From: Alphaproteobacteria bacterium
GTDB taxonomy: Bacteria > Pseudomonadota > Alphaproteobacteria > ATCC43930 > CGMCC-115725
Length of the DNA: 32,785 nt
NCBI GenBank assembly: GCA_018971215.1
Contig: JAGXBG010000005.1
Coordinates: forward strand, 1-32,785
Direction of reading: 5' to 3'
Made by a program: the position numbers and the translations under genes. Positions 31,411 to 32,785 of this stretch are shown here, piece after piece. Position 1 is the stretch's first letter, and each line of letters opens with the position of its first letter. Under the pieces are notes generated by a model. That model ran no database searches. It was not told the DNA's origin and saw only the letters and a program-made list of their open reading frames with translations.

Positions 31411-31768
31411 GCTCTTTTCACACTGTTATCGGCGCGTTCTGCACCGTTCCCGATCATTCCAGTCGGGCCCCTTTACGACGTGCGATGTGGCGCGCGTGGC
31501 TTGTACGCCGCGCTGCGCCGCGAAATCGAACTCTGCATCGGATTGTCCATCGAACGTTCGTTCCATTATCCGTTTGCCGGTGGGTCCGATGAAGGATCCG
31601 AGACGCCGGCCGTTTATCGTCCGATCAAGTTCGAAAACTATCGCCGAATCGGTGCATACCGGTCAAGCGGATAGACCGACAATTTGGCGTGGATTCAATG
31701 GGATAGAGACAAAATAGACACGCGTTTGTTAGCATTCTGTAATGCTACGGCAGGTGTGGGCGACATGG
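31411..31768. other. Intergenic stretch without a supported gene
   Basis: This ~360-base stretch separates the small hypothetical gene from the PAS gene and is visibly less GC-rich than the flagellar region, especially from 31670 on. Short plus-strand frames exist (31480-31674 from a GTG, 64 residues; 31487-31717, 76 residues), but neither has a recognisable motif or a good ribosome site, so I do not call them. An exact inverted repeat, TAGCATT (31730-31736) / AATGCTA (31741-31747), with a four-base loop lies 22 bases after the PAS gene stop and may be a weak terminator or operator. Confidence 0.4.
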
Positions 31769-32392
31769 TTAATTTTTGACTGACTGAGCCCCGATAAATG
31801 GGGGGTAGGGTTGATCAAATCCGCTGCCGGCGGCGTGGAACGACCGTTGCCGTTTGACCACACCGGAATAGGAATGTGCGTAGTCGAAATTGCCGCTGTT
31901 GCCGAACCACGCACCACGCCACTCGATGGCGTCGCCCGGAAATTCGAATCGCATCGCCGTCAGGAATTGCCGGATCGTCGTACCGTCTTCGGCGAGCGGC
32001 ATCAGCAGCCGGTGGCACACCAACGACACCGGCCGGCTCGAATGGTAGCGATTGACCACGAGGACCGGACTCTTGCTCTCACAAACGGCGCGGTAGTTGG
32101 CTTCGGCATAACGCAGACGCTGCCCGGAATAAATCTCGTCCATGTATTTCCCCGTCAGGTCGGCGCCGTAGGCCTCGACGATGCCGGTGCCGACCAGGCG
32201 ATAGCGGATCCGCCCGGTGCTCTCGACGCGCTCGGTGATCTGCAAATAGGGCAGGAGCGACGGGGGAATTTCGGTGGCGTCGATGTCGCGACGGGCCGGT
32301 ATGAGGCGCGACCCGCATTTTCTTTCCCAGTAGGCCAAGGCGGGCCCCAGAACCGGATCGCGACGAATTTCGCCGTAGAGTTGTGCACCCAA
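31769..32392 (-). CDS. PAS domain protein of the PAS_5 / DUF1457 type
   Basis: The product is 207 residues. It has the pattern of the PAS_5 (PF07310) family widespread in alphaproteobacteria: LAYWERKCGSRLIPARRDID, then EIPPSLLPYLQITERVESTG, then RIRYRLVGTGIVEAYGADLTGKYMDEIY, and later a strand with VCHRLLMPLAEDGTTIRQFLTAM. Such proteins are probably cytoplasmic sensors, but the ligand and partners are unknown. The start is TTG at 32392 with GGGGGAA six bases upstream; the nearest ATG (32411) is in a different frame. An inverted repeat (TCCGC 32416-32420 / GCGGA 32432-32436, flanked by TCGA) lies in its leader. Confidence 0.85.
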   Translation of the reverse strand: MGAQLYGEIRRDPVLGPALAYWERKCGSRLIPARRDIDATEIPPSLLPYLQITERVESTGRIRYRLVGTGIVEAYGADLTGKYMDEIYSGQRLRYAEANYRAVCESKSPVLVVNRYHSSRPVSLVCHRLLMPLAEDGTTIRQFLTAMRFEFPGDAIEWRGAWFGNSGNFDYAHSYSGVVKRQRSFHAAGSGFDQPYPPFIGAQSVKN

Positions 32393-32410
32393 GGGATATT
32401 CCCCCGTTCA

Positions 32411-32440
32411 TCGAATCCGCTTCAAAACGGGGCGGATCGA
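32411..32440 (-). promoter_or_regulatory. Inverted repeat in the leader of the PAS gene
   Basis: TCGA, one unpaired A, then TCCGC (32411-32420) pairs with GCGGA followed by TCGA (32432-32440), giving nine pairs around an 11-base loop, about 20-50 bases before the TTG start. It may be an operator or a leader hairpin; nothing shows which. Confidence 0.3.
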
Positions 32441-32541
32441 CAGGTTAGGTAATATCCTCCGGTGTATGCAGGCTGGTCCCAAATCCTTAACTCCGGGTAA
32501 AAGTCGCGGCGCACAACTGCGACGTGTGGGCGCCGTCCCAA

Positions 32542-32785
32542 TCATCCCCGCTCGCGCGCCAGGCGCTTGCGTATCGCCAGCAGCTCGCGGCGGCGGGCGC
32601 GCGTCGTTTCCGGATAGTCGAGACGCAACCCCTCGAGCGTCTCGAGCAGGATCTGCGACACGATCAGGCGCGCATTCGGCTTGTCGTCGGCGGGCACGAC
32701 GTACCACGGCGCGTGGTCGGTGCTGGTTGCGGCGAGGCATTTCTCGTAGGCCTTCATGTAGCGTTTCCAGAAGCGGCGCTCCTCG
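32542..32785 (-). CDS. Polyphosphate kinase 2 (PPK2) family protein, C-terminal part
   Basis: This gene enters from the right edge on the minus strand; only its last 80 or so residues are present. The visible frame reads [20 protein letters not shown] at the edge, then [27 protein letters not shown], then DYPE and a basic tail. The combination W-x-x-Y-x-x-A-Y-E and [11 protein letters not shown] is characteristic of PPK2 family phosphotransferases, which move phosphate between polyphosphate and nucleotides in the cytoplasm. The catalytic Walker-type motifs would lie beyond the window. The ATG at 32757 is internal, not the true start. Confidence 0.85.
   Translation of the reverse strand, partial: EERRFWKRYMKAYEKCLAATSTDHAPWYVVPADDKPNARLIVSQILLETLEGLRLDYPETTRARRRELLAIRKRLARERG

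Noticed and set aside
31480-31717. Short plus-strand frames of 64 and 76 residues
   Set aside because: No ribosome site, no motif, and two overlapping frames of similar quality; no reason to prefer coding.

Overview
The window is a GC-rich proteobacterial flagellar locus with a short non-flagellar right flank. The right-hand genes, a PAS_5/DUF1457-type PAS protein and a PPK2-type polyphosphate kinase, suggest an alphaproteobacterium. The flagellar part is organised much as in gamma/betaproteobacteria: flgA and an flgN-like gene diverge from flgBCDEFGHIJ-flgKL, FlgJ carries a C-terminal muramidase domain, and FliD, FliS and FlgM follow the flagellin gene. No tRNA, rRNA, CRISPR array or insertion sequence was found.

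Layout. (1) 50-6898, plus strand: a small membrane protein, then fliH, fliI, fliJ, fliL, fliO, fliP, fliQ, fliR and flhB, which encode the type III export apparatus and its ATPase. Most junctions are overlapping or within about 10 bases. (2) 6895-7978, minus strand: flgA and then an flgN-like chaperone gene. (3) 8188-19295, plus strand: flgB, C, D, E, F, G, H, I, J, an unknown small gene, flgK and flgL, covering rod, hook, rings and hook-filament junction. (4) 19409-25630, plus strand: a multidomain glycosyltransferase of about 1270 residues with a sulfotransferase-like N-terminus, then rmlC, rmlD and rmlA for dTDP-L-rhamnose. This lies between flgL and the flagellin gene, the place where pseudomonads keep flagellin glycosylation genes. 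(5) 25886-29856, plus strand: flagellin, fliD, fliS and flgM. (6) 29991-31115, plus strand: a regulator with two XRE-type helix-turn-helix domains and an S24/LexA-like C-terminus. (7) 31147-32785, minus strand: a small hypothetical gene, the PAS protein and the C-terminal part of PPK2.

The genes form a coherent program: export gate, rod and hook, junction proteins, filament modification, filament, cap and chaperones, and an anti-sigma-28 checkpoint. Not present in the window are fliE, fliF, fliG, fliM, fliN, flhA, fliK, motAB and rmlB.

The most interesting signal is non-coding. A 22-base element (ATTGCC, an A-tract, then GGAAAATCG) occurs almost unchanged before fliL, before the glycosyltransferase operon and before the double-HTH regulator, with a looser copy between flgA and flgB. 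Another short element (TCGCGAA-W-TTG) is shared by the flagellin and regulator upstream regions. Together these suggest a local flagellar regulon in which the regulator may control itself and the cluster.
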